Positions 1-6,158 of a stretch of DNA of 10,906 bases are shown piece by piece. Below the pieces are notes generated by a model. The model had not been told where the DNA came from and did no database searches. It worked only from the letters and a program-made list of their open reading frames with translations. Numbering within the stretch: the stretch's first letter is position 1; each line of letters begins with the position of its first letter. The position numbers were made by a program, and so were the translations under genes. The stretch covers positions 1 through 10,906 of the forward strand of contig JAJYSL010000135.1 of the NCBI GenBank assembly GCA_021793595.1. Reading direction: 5' to 3'. The stretch comes from Acidobacteriota bacterium (GTDB lineage Bacteria > Acidobacteriota > Terriglobia > Terriglobales > Acidobacteriaceae).

Positions 1-74
1 GTTACCGCGATCTGTGGGCCTTGGAAGCCATCCTCAACCCTGCGCAGCCTGCTTCCGCCGAGGTCGCTGCGTAG
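1..74 (+). CDS. C-terminal end of an unidentified plus-strand gene (5' part outside window)
   Basis: Reading from base 3, one plus-strand frame is open from the window edge to a TAG at 72-74. It gives a 23-residue tail that begins YRDLWALEAILNP and ends PASAEVAA. The third codon positions are mostly G or C (cgc, ctg, gcc, atc, ctc, aac, gcg, gag, gtc), which suggests real coding sequence. The start lies left of the window and the tail is too short to name a family. It converges on the truncated dnaE2, with 30 bp between the two stop codons. This matters because intact dnaE2 would have to run through this region. A chance open frame of this length cannot be excluded. Confidence 0.4.
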   Translation, partial: YRDLWALEAILNPAQPASAEVAA

Positions 75-104
75 TAACATCAACCTAACCGCCGCCCGCC
101 ACTT

Positions 105-1082
105 TCAACTATGCGCGGGACATGCTCGTTCGTATCGCCTCGCTACTCCTTCTGCAACTCGCTTTCGCAGAAAACTATCCATGGTGTCGCCCTCGGGCAC
201 TGGATAGCGCGGAAATTCATATCCAAGATCATCCAGGGAAAAAGTTAGGCGGGAAGAAAGTTCTACGGACTTTTCTACGGCATATGGCACATTCCGGAAT
301 AGCGAGGCCATCTCCTTCGCCGAGCGCAGGTAGCGTTGATTGTTCAGCGCTAAAAGGCGTCCAGCCTGATCAAGTTCCGTATGGTGGCGAATGGCAGTAA
401 AGACATCCAGTATCTCCCGGTCATATTCTGTTGCGTAGCGAACGCCGTTGGTAGCCAGCACAGGCAACTTGAAAGAGCGCGCTATACGTATTGCCGCTTG
501 ATTGCGCCACTCCTCTTCCCGTTCCTGGTGCCGTTGGAGCTCGACATAAACGTTCTCTCTACCGAAGATTTGAGTAAGCTGTTCGACGACCTTGCGACCC
601 GCCGTCTCTCCGCCAGCGGCCAGCGCTGCCGCCAGCGGGCCTTCCTCTCCGCCGGTCAGACAAACCAAGCCAGTGTTGTACTGCTGCAAATCTTCGATCG
701 TCGCGGCGCCTTCACATTTGCCAGCTTCTCGCATCTTGAACTGAGTAATAAGCTGGCAAAGATTTTGATAGCCCGCACGGGATTCGCACAACACAGGCAG
801 ACGCACTGGTTCGACAACATACTGGTGGGGAAGCCACACAGGAGGTGTAAGCCGCGATCCAAAACTTGAAACAGCAATTTCCGCTCCGATATGCGCTCGA
901 ACACTATTTCGCTTGGCGCTGGTATGGAACCGGGCGGAGCCGTAAACACCATTTCGATCCGTCAGTCCGATTGCAGGCATCCCCAATTCAACAGCCCGCT
1001 CCACCAACCCTTCTGGCTGGGATGCGCCTTCAAGAAAGCTGAAAGCGCTGGCAGCGTGCAGTTCCACATATCCCTCAGTCAT
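105..1082 (-). pseudogene. dnaE2: Truncated error-prone DNA polymerase III alpha subunit DnaE2 (N-terminal PHP region only)
   Basis: The 325-residue product matches the start of DnaE2, the C-family polymerase that does translesion synthesis with ImuA and ImuB. Visible landmarks are the N-terminal YVELHAASAFSFLEGAS (residues 5-21), GLTDRNGVYGSARFH (39-53), the PHP-domain body to about residue 285, and the linker YEFPRYPVPEG (288-298) followed by FLRKRVAEGVARRY (304-317). Family proteins are usually a little over 1000 residues. This one ends in ERACPAHS and a TGA at 105-107. The palm with its catalytic aspartates, the fingers and the C-terminal domains are absent, and no minus-strand frame in bases 1-104 continues the homology. 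The start ATG (1082-1080) overlaps the imuB stop by 8 nt (ATGACTGA), which supports translational coupling. As in other DnaE2 proteins, the PHP first motif lacks the HxH metal ligands seen in replicative DnaE. It is probably a non-functional remnant, although a stable PHP-only protein is possible. Confidence 0.85.
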
Positions 1083-2586
1083 ACAGTGCTACCATCTCCC
1101 AGCAATTCCGCGTCACATCGCGGACGATGCAGCCGCACAGCAAGCTGCCATCCGCGGAATGCGCCACCATGTCCCACTGTTCCACATTCCACAATTCTGG
1201 ACTCCACCAATCCCCGCTTGTGCGCCAGGGGCCATAGGCGTTCTCGATAATGTAGCGTTTCTTCTGCAGAAAAAATGAAGTCGGTCGTTCATTCTGCAAT
1301 GTCACGGAAATTTTTTCTGGTGGACGGAACTGCCGCAAGGCAACTCGTGGCTGGGTACCAGTGATCGCTGCAGTATGTTTTGCGATAACTGCGAAAGGCT
1401 CCATGCGAAACTCATTGGGCTGATGGGTATCGCGCAGCACAGCTCGTCCTACGCATTCTTTGCCAACAATGGCGCGGATACGCGCCAGCGTGACATCCAG
1501 GCGACCGGGCTCAGGTAGCTGGGGAGAAAACAATCCCATTTGCATCTTGCTGGTGCTTCCCGGTTCCGCTGTCAGCGTCAACGAAAGAATAGGCGCCGAG
1601 GGTGGATGGACCTCCAGGTCGAGGTGTAGCAGTTTGATCCAGAATTGACGGTCGTTTGTCGGCAACGCGGGTCGTACAGTTCGCGTATGCGACCCTCCTC
1701 CCTCCAGACACAAAACAGTTTTTAGCGCAGCCAATGCCAACATCCGTGAAGTGGCGCGCAGGATGAGATGCTCCAGCATCACCCCCACAACAAATAGCAG
1801 AGAATTCAGAGTTTCTACGGGTGAATCAAGCTCGCGATACTCTTCCAACGTGCTCGTGGGCTCGACCGGCAGAAATAAATGCGACAGGTTTCCGAGTGCC
1901 AACTGGCGAAGACGTTTGCCCTCTTGACCCATCCGCGCAATCAGCTCTTTTTCAGGCAGAGCCGCCAACATTCCAAGCGTACGGATTCCCCAGATCTCAA
2001 ACTTTTCAGCATGCTCTTCAGAAAGGGCAAGCACGGAGAGCGGAAGTGGTGCCAGAGCAGCACTTTCGGCGCCAGAGGAAACTACAGTGATTGAAATGGA
2101 GGAAGACCTGCCGCGCGCAAGACAGATCGCTGCATGAAAATTATGGCTGACCGCAACTGACGCCGCGATCTCCAAAGCCTTGACACGACTTCTTAGTTTC
2201 TCTGCCAGTGTGGCAGCAGGACCAAATAGTTTCTCCGTCCCCGCAATATCAAGAACACAGAGAAATGTCATCCCAGTGCTAGCTTCTTCTACTCTCGGGG
2301 TGAAACTTCCCACGCATTCCAGCAACGCCATTCTAGTTGCGACTTCTTCTTGCATGGAACGCCGCAATACTGTAACGACAGGAAATGTCTCCACCTCCAC
2401 TTGCGTCATCCCTGTAAGAACGCCAATGCGTCGAGCTTTCGCATTCAGCGAACAAACCTGTTGTAGCGGAGGTTCGCCTTCCATCACCGCACACGGCTTC
2501 TCCCGTAATTCTGGTCGAAGTCGCAACAGGGCCTGCGCCGCAAACTCCTTTACGTACAAGCAGGCGTAGAGTTCTGGAGAGCTCAT
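1075..2586 (-). CDS. imuB: ImuB, catalytically inactive Y-family polymerase homologue of the SOS mutasome
   Basis: This 503-residue protein has the Y-family fold but lost chemistry. The motif that is normally SIDEAFL reads STGMTFL (103-109), so both catalytic acids are replaced (G105, M106). The N-terminal strand ACLYVKEF (8-15) lacks the first metal-binding aspartate. ImuB normally acts as a scaffold that links DnaE2 and ImuA to the beta clamp. A clamp-binding-like pentapeptide QMGLF (349-353; consensus QLSLF/QLDLF) is present. A helix-hairpin-helix-like segment lies at about 200-232. The tail with GPWRTSGDWW (452-461) and WEMVALYD (496-503) is typical of ImuB C-termini. I chose the ATG at 2586-2584 because it overlaps the imuA stop as ATGA. 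An in-frame ATG five codons upstream, at 2601, is the alternative. It lies between imuA and dnaE2 with overlaps at both ends. Confidence 0.9.
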   Translation of the reverse strand: MSSPELYACLYVKEFAAQALLRLRPELREKPCAVMEGEPPLQQVCSLNAKARRIGVLTGMTQVEVETFPVVTVLRRSMQEEVATRMALLECVGSFTPRVEEASTGMTFLCVLDIAGTEKLFGPAATLAEKLRSRVKALEIAASVAVSHNFHAAICLARGRSSSISITVVSSGAESAALAPLPLSVLALSEEHAEKFEIWGIRTLGMLAALPEKELIARMGQEGKRLRQLALGNLSHLFLPVEPTSTLEEYRELDSPVETLNSLLFVVGVMLEHLILRATSRMLALAALKTVLCLEGGGSHTRTVRPALPTNDRQFWIKLLHLDLEVHPPSAPILSLTLTAEPGSTSKMQMGLFSPQLPEPGRLDVTLARIRAIVGKECVGRAVLRDTHQPNEFRMEPFAVIAKHTAAITGTQPRVALRQFRPPEKISVTLQNERPTSFFLQKKRYIIENAYGPWRTSGDWWSPELWNVEQWDMVAHSADGSLLCGCIVRDVTRNCWEMVALYD

Positions 2587-3623
2587 CGTTGCACTGCCCA
2601 TGTCGTTTCACTCTGCCAGTGCGCACTGCGCTCTCTTTGTGGCGGCTTACGCAACGGAACTACCTTAGCCGTCGCCGGCTGAAAACGTTCTCGTGTAACT
2701 TCCACCCCATGCTGCACCCCGGTAAAAATGGTTGCTTCTTGCTGCAGCGGGTGGGCAGCTTGCATCTGTAGCACCAGTCCCGCACTGCTTTTCGCACAGT
2801 CTCGCTGTGTCAGTAGGAGAAGGCTTGTCTGGCTGAGTTCCGCCGCTGTACGATAGCGGAACCATGTTGCCAGGGGCACTCGCAAAGCAAATTCGGGTGC
2901 GAGACTGGCCATATCCAGCACAATCGCGCTGAAGCCGCCCGCGTGTAAAAGAAGATCTGTTACTCGAAGTGCCTGCTCGATTCTTGACCATGGCTTGGCA
3001 GAACTAGCCTGTGCCACTTGCCTTCGCGAGCCGGCGGCCGTATGAGGCGCAAGCGTGGATTTTTCTGTTATGACTCTTGTCTGCGAAGCTGCATGTTCCA
3101 ATCGCTTCATCTCGTTCTGAAATAAATTGTGGAGAGCATCGGGCAATCCCTTTCCTTCTCCTCGAGGATGGGGACCGAAACCACCGCCATGCAGCCCTTT
3201 CATAATCGGCGAGGGAACCAGGTATTTCCCTGGAAGGACAAAAGCATCTTTAGAAATTTGCTCGATGTTTTTTTGCCTTGTGACGCCGCATCGTACCCAC
3301 AGCATCCGTTCAAGATCGATGCTCGCCGCAGCTGCGGATTCAGGATGAAGAGCATCCGACACATCCACCCACGCACATACCTTGGCAGATCTTGTAATGC
3401 CCGCGAGAAATGAAAATACCAGCGCAGTTCGACCGGAACACTCCGTGCCAACAATTTCCGTGATCGCTCCTACGGGAAGGCCGCCCTCCAGTACTTGGTC
3501 CAGAGATTGAATGCCCGTAGCCACAACAGGTCGAATAATCCGCTGCACAGGAGTCAGCGCGGACGGAATTCTGTGTGCCAGAGAAGCTTCAATTTCGGCG
3601 CGAAGTGTGGCTGCAGTCGGCAT
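2583..3623 (-). CDS. imuA: ImuA, RecA-like accessory protein of the SOS mutasome
   Basis: This 346-residue protein resembles RecA. A strand-loop leads into a P-loop-like GTECSGRT (59-66), where the usual Walker A lysine is arginine (R65). It is followed by CAWVDVSDALHPE (83-95), which parallels the RecA AFIDAEHALDP segment, then IEQALRVTDLLLHAGGFSAI (215-234) and a Walker B-like IVLDMA (234-239). A C-terminal strand SLLLLTQ (267-273) follows. In other bacteria ImuA works with ImuB and DnaE2 in damage-induced mutagenesis. Between the WVRCG segment (109-113) and the IEQAL helix there are about 100 extra residues with a glycine-rich core GGGFGPHPRGEGKG (146-159). RecA has only a short link there. 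The start ATG at 3623 has no Shine-Dalgarno sequence but sits just after a candidate operator/promoter. It is the first gene of the cassette. Confidence 0.85.
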   Translation of the reverse strand: MPTAATLRAEIEASLAHRIPSALTPVQRIIRPVVATGIQSLDQVLEGGLPVGAITEIVGTECSGRTALVFSFLAGITRSAKVCAWVDVSDALHPESAAAASIDLERMLWVRCGVTRQKNIEQISKDAFVLPGKYLVPSPIMKGLHGGGFGPHPRGEGKGLPDALHNLFQNEMKRLEHAASQTRVITEKSTLAPHTAAGSRRQVAQASSAKPWSRIEQALRVTDLLLHAGGFSAIVLDMASLAPEFALRVPLATWFRYRTAAELSQTSLLLLTQRDCAKSSAGLVLQMQAAHPLQQEATIFTGVQHGVEVTRERFQPATAKVVPLRKPPQRERSAHWQSETTWAVQR

Positions 3624-3629
3624 AAGCTA

Positions 3630-3647
3630 TATTCGCTTTATATTCGC
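3630..3647 (-). promoter_or_regulatory. Candidate SOS (LexA-type) direct-repeat operator upstream of imuA
   Basis: On the plus strand TATTCGC occurs at 3630-3636 and again, identically, at 3641-3647. This is a perfect 7-bp direct repeat with an 11-bp period, about one helical turn. Its TTCG-N7-TTCG core has the same geometry as the GTTC-N7-GTTC LexA box known in Alphaproteobacteria. It sits 7 bp from the imuA start codon. It overlaps a -10-like TATAAA read on the minus strand (3642-3637), so a bound repressor would block transcription. The assignment to LexA is inference; the repeat itself is directly visible. Confidence 0.45.
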
Positions 3648-3670
3648 CTATCGTCCTAGACCCTTGTCAA
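3637..3670 (-). promoter_or_regulatory. Possible imuA promoter elements
   Basis: Reading the minus strand, a perfect TTGACA lies at 3670-3665 and a TATAAA at 3642-3637. They are separated by 22 bp, longer than the ideal 17 for a sigma-70 promoter, so they may not act as a pair. If TATAAA is the -10 element, transcription would begin near 3630 and leave only a leader of about 7 nt before the imuA ATG. This would fit the absence of a ribosome binding site. Confidence 0.3.
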
Positions 3671-3850
3671 CTACTGGGTGCTGCATTCCTGGTGCATATC
3701 CTCATAATTCAATGAAAACAAGGCTCATATTAATTCCACTTCTCCTCTTCGGGGGCAGTGCTGGGTAACAATTCAGTCACCCGAGGACATAGGATAGGAA
3801 GAAGTCTCTTTGAGAAGACAACGTTTTGAAGGGCCGACGACCAATCAGCG

Positions 3851-3855
3851 AGGAG
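3851..3855 (+). promoter_or_regulatory. Shine-Dalgarno site of the DUF1080 gene
   Basis: AGGAG ends 7 nt before the ATG at 3863. This is good spacing and decides the start. It is the clearest ribosome binding site in the window. Confidence 0.75.
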
Positions 3856-3862
3856 TTTCAGA

Positions 3863-4852
3863 ATGAAACTGTACAAGGCTGGATCCGTTGCACTGGCTGC
3901 AACACTTCTGTTTTCTAACTTGGCTTTGTCGCAAAACCAACAGCCTATCGCGAATCATGTTGTGGCCAATTCCGCCGAGGTGAAACCGTTCTTGGGCCGA
4001 TGGGACTTGACTCTCAATGCCCCGGACCATCAATATCCGTCATGGCTGGAGCTAACCGAAAGCGGAGGTCGGTTGCAAGGCAGGATGGTGGGCCGCTGGG
4101 GCAATGCTCATCGAATTTTGAACGTTAAAGTAGAAAAATCGGTGCTGACTTTTTCGTCGCCGAAAAATGAAGAAGATACACCGAAGGACATGCCGTTTCA
4201 GGCGAAGCTTGTCGGTGGAAAGCTGGATGGAACCATGTCCGGGCCCGACGGAACGACCTGGCGATGGACGGGCGAGCGAGCCCCGTTATTGAACCGCACG
4301 ACCGTTGCGAAGTGGGGCAAGCCCATCCGGCTGTTCAACGGAAAAGATACGGCGGGCTGGTGGTTCGACAATCCGAGCGCCGCCAATATCTGGAGCGTGA
4401 AAGATGGCGTGTTGATCAGTACCGCCCATGGAAGCAATATCATTACGGATCGCAAGTTTCGCGATTTCAAATTGCATGTTGAATTCAATTGCAAACCGAA
4501 TTGCAATACGGGAGTGTACCTGCGCGGTCGTTATGAGGTGCAGATCGCGGATAATGCCAGACAGGACCCACCAAATCGACAGACTGGCTCTGTATACGGA
4601 TTTATTACACCGTCTCCAATGATTCCCCTCAATCCTGGAACCTGGCATTCGTACGATATCACCTTGATCGGTCGGACTGTGACGGTCGTTGAAGATGGTC
4701 AAACCGTCATCGACAAGAAAGAAATTCCCGGTATTACGGGAGATGCACTCGACAGCCACGAGAGGCTTCCGGGCCCAATTTATCTGCAGGGGGCCGAAGC
4801 TCACGGCGGGTTTTCTTTCAGAAATCTGGTCATCACTCCGGCACGGGATTAG
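3863..4852 (+). CDS. Secreted DUF1080 protein (3-keto-disaccharide hydrolase family)
   Basis: The 329-residue product begins with a Sec signal peptide: a lysine-containing n-region, a hydrophobic stretch at 9-18 and a likely cleavage after ALS (21-23), giving mature QNQQ. Residues about 40-137 form a beta-rich N-terminal region (FLGRWDLTL, WLELTESGGRLQGRMVGRWG, KLDGTMSGPDGTTWRW). Residues about 154-327 are the DUF1080 concanavalin-like domain. Its marks are IRLFNGKDTAGWW (155-167), WSVKDGVLISTAHGSNI (177-193), FRDFKLHVEF (199-208), GVYLRGRYEVQI (217-228) and WHSYDITLIGRTVTVVEDGQ (261-280). Family members are often exported and act on sugars or glycosides, some as 3-keto-disaccharide hydrolases, so a periplasmic or extracellular carbohydrate role is likely. 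The substrate is unknown. Two cysteines, C210 and C214, could form a disulfide outside the cytoplasm. A good Shine-Dalgarno site precedes it, and ilvA follows after 43 bp, possibly on the same transcript. Confidence 0.88.
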   Translation: MKLYKAGSVALAATLLFSNLALSQNQQPIANHVVANSAEVKPFLGRWDLTLNAPDHQYPSWLELTESGGRLQGRMVGRWGNAHRILNVKVEKSVLTFSSPKNEEDTPKDMPFQAKLVGGKLDGTMSGPDGTTWRWTGERAPLLNRTTVAKWGKPIRLFNGKDTAGWWFDNPSAANIWSVKDGVLISTAHGSNIITDRKFRDFKLHVEFNCKPNCNTGVYLRGRYEVQIADNARQDPPNRQTGSVYGFITPSPMIPLNPGTWHSYDITLIGRTVTVVEDGQTVIDKKEIPGITGDALDSHERLPGPIYLQGAEAHGGFSFRNLVITPARD

Positions 4853-4895
4853 GATCTACTGCTCGTCGGCGTGAAACAATAATCGAATCGAATCC

Positions 4896-6119
4896 ATGAC
4901 GGCGATGTCCAACAGCATACTCAACGAAATTCTCGCGGCCAGGGAACGCATCCGCGATTTTATTTGGCTAACTCCCTGCCAACATTCGGCGGAGCTTTCG
5001 GCTGTGACTGGCCAGCAGATTTTCCTGAAGCTGGATAATCTGCAGCGCACGGGCGCCTTCAAAGAACGCGGCGCGTTGAATAAAATCCTGCGTCTGAGCC
5101 CGGAAGAAAAGCAGTGCGGCGTGATTGCGGCCAGCGCCGGAAACCACGCCCAGGCGGTTGCCTACCATGCGACTCAGCGCGGAATCCGAGCCCAGATCGT
5201 GATGCCGCTGATGACACCTCTAGTGAAAGTTTCGGCCACCAGCGGCTTCGGAGCCGACGTTGTCCTGCATGGCGCCAACTATGATGAAACCTACGCCGAG
5301 GCCGTTCGCCGCAGCGAATCGGAGGGAATGACCTTTTTGCATCCGTTTGACGATATGCATATCATCCACGGGCAGGGCACAATCGGAGTCGAGTTGATCG
5401 AGCAGGTTCCAGACTTGGAAGCTGTGATTGTTCCGATCGGCGGCGGCGGACTGATCAGTGGGGTGGCGGCAGCGCTGAAAGAAATGAATCCTGCGATCCG
5501 TGTCATTGGGGTACAAACGGAACGGCTTCCTTCCATGTTGAGAGCCTGTGAAGCAGGGCGCCCGGTGACACTGCCCGCAGAAGCCACCATCGCCGATGGG
5601 ATTGCGGTTCGTAGAGCAGGCAACCTGACGTTGCCGCTGGTACAGCGATACGTCGATGAAATTGTCGCCGTTGATGAAGAGGAAATCGCGAACGCCATTC
5701 TGGTTTTACTGGAACGAGAGAAGACGTTAGCCGAAGGTGCTGGCGCGGTCGCATTGGCTGCAGTCCTCAATAAAAAGACGAGCCTGAATCATCAGAAAAC
5801 GGTGGTTCTGGTATGCGGCGGCAATATCGATGTCAGTCTGCTGGCGAGGATTATTGAGCGCGGCTTGGTGAAGGACGGTCGGAGAGTTCGCATCCGCGTG
5901 CACCTGTCGGACCGCCCCGGTGCACTACATCAACTCACGAGAATTCTTTCGGAGCAGCAGGCCAACATCGTGGAGACGCTTCACAACCGATCGCACTATG
6001 GCGTGAATCTTGGCGACACGGTGATTGACATTACTCTGGAAACACGCGGAATATCGCACATCCAGACAATCTCATCGGCGCTGCAGGAGGCCGGTTACAA
6101 ATTTGGGCGGATCGCGTAG
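4896..6119 (+). CDS. ilvA: Threonine dehydratase (threonine ammonia-lyase), PLP-dependent, with C-terminal ACT domain
   Basis: The enzyme converts L-threonine to 2-oxobutanoate and ammonia, the first step of isoleucine synthesis or of threonine breakdown. The 407-residue protein is a fold-type II PLP enzyme. The Schiff-base lysine is K56 in RTGAFKERGA, the substrate loop is ASAGNHAQ (79-86), and the glycine loop that binds the PLP phosphate is GGGG (182-185). CGGNID (307-312) carries a cysteine where the E. coli enzymes have serine near the pyridine nitrogen. Residues about 331-406 form a single ACT domain (RVRIRVHLSDRPGALHQL), a likely regulatory site. The length and single ACT domain fit the medium-form threonine ammonia-lyases, not the long two-domain IlvA. 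Both ATG codons at 4896 and 4905 lack a clear Shine-Dalgarno, so the start is uncertain by three codons. It converges on gltD with 39 bp between stops. Whether the role is biosynthetic or catabolic cannot be read from the sequence, so the symbol is tentative. Confidence 0.9.
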   Translation: MTAMSNSILNEILAARERIRDFIWLTPCQHSAELSAVTGQQIFLKLDNLQRTGAFKERGALNKILRLSPEEKQCGVIAASAGNHAQAVAYHATQRGIRAQIVMPLMTPLVKVSATSGFGADVVLHGANYDETYAEAVRRSESEGMTFLHPFDDMHIIHGQGTIGVELIEQVPDLEAVIVPIGGGGLISGVAAALKEMNPAIRVIGVQTERLPSMLRACEAGRPVTLPAEATIADGIAVRRAGNLTLPLVQRYVDEIVAVDEEEIANAILVLLEREKTLAEGAGAVALAAVLNKKTSLNHQKTVVLVCGGNIDVSLLARIIERGLVKDGRRVRIRVHLSDRPGALHQLTRILSEQQANIVETLHNRSHYGVNLGDTVIDITLETRGISHIQTISSALQEAGYKFGRIA

Positions 6120-6158
6120 TAATGGTCAGCGATCCTGATTAGTTAACCGCACGATTCG
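6120..6158. other. Short convergent gap between ilvA and gltD, no clear terminator
   Basis: Only 39 bp separate the two stop codons. A weak pairing AGCGA (6128-6132) with TCGCT (6156-6160) would enclose 23 nt and is not convincing. No GC-rich stem followed by a T-run is seen on either strand. Termination probably occurs within the opposing gene or by Rho. Confidence 0.5.

Larger units (their letters stand above)
3624..3862. other. Divergent intergenic region between imuA and the DUF1080 gene
   Basis: This 239-bp region separates two divergent genes and should hold both promoters. The imuA side carries the direct repeat and -10-like hexamer described separately. On the plus-strand side I see no convincing -35/-10 pair; CATAAT at 3703-3708 is the best -10-like hexamer. 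It also holds an 18-codon hydrophobic reading frame (3712-3768). A short imperfect hairpin GGGTAAC/GTCACCC (3763-3769 and 3776-3782) has a 6-nt loop and one mismatch. It has no T-tract, so it is not a typical terminator. Confidence 0.6.

Noticed and set aside
75..130. Simple frameshift or sequencing error as the cause of the dnaE2 stop
   Set aside because: Shifting to either other minus-strand frame does not restore DnaE2 sequence in the remaining bases, and stops or unrelated residues follow at once. A single base error therefore does not explain the break, though only about 100 bases are available to judge.
381..869. Plus-strand open frame opposite dnaE2
   Set aside because: It is antisense to a segment with clear DnaE2 homology, and the translation has no family features or ribosome binding site.
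2180..2569. Plus-strand open frame opposite imuB
   Set aside because: It is antisense to the conserved Y-family region of imuB and has no recognisable features.
4286..4804. Minus-strand open frame opposite the DUF1080 gene
   Set aside because: It is an antisense shadow; the plus-strand DUF1080 motifs are continuous through it.
5291..5770. Minus-strand open frame opposite threonine dehydratase
   Set aside because: The translation is low in complexity (Ala, Ser and Thr rich) and antisense to the conserved PLP-binding loops.
6120..6158. Bidirectional terminator between ilvA and gltD
   Set aside because: The only pairing is 5 bp across a 23-nt loop, without a T-run on either strand.
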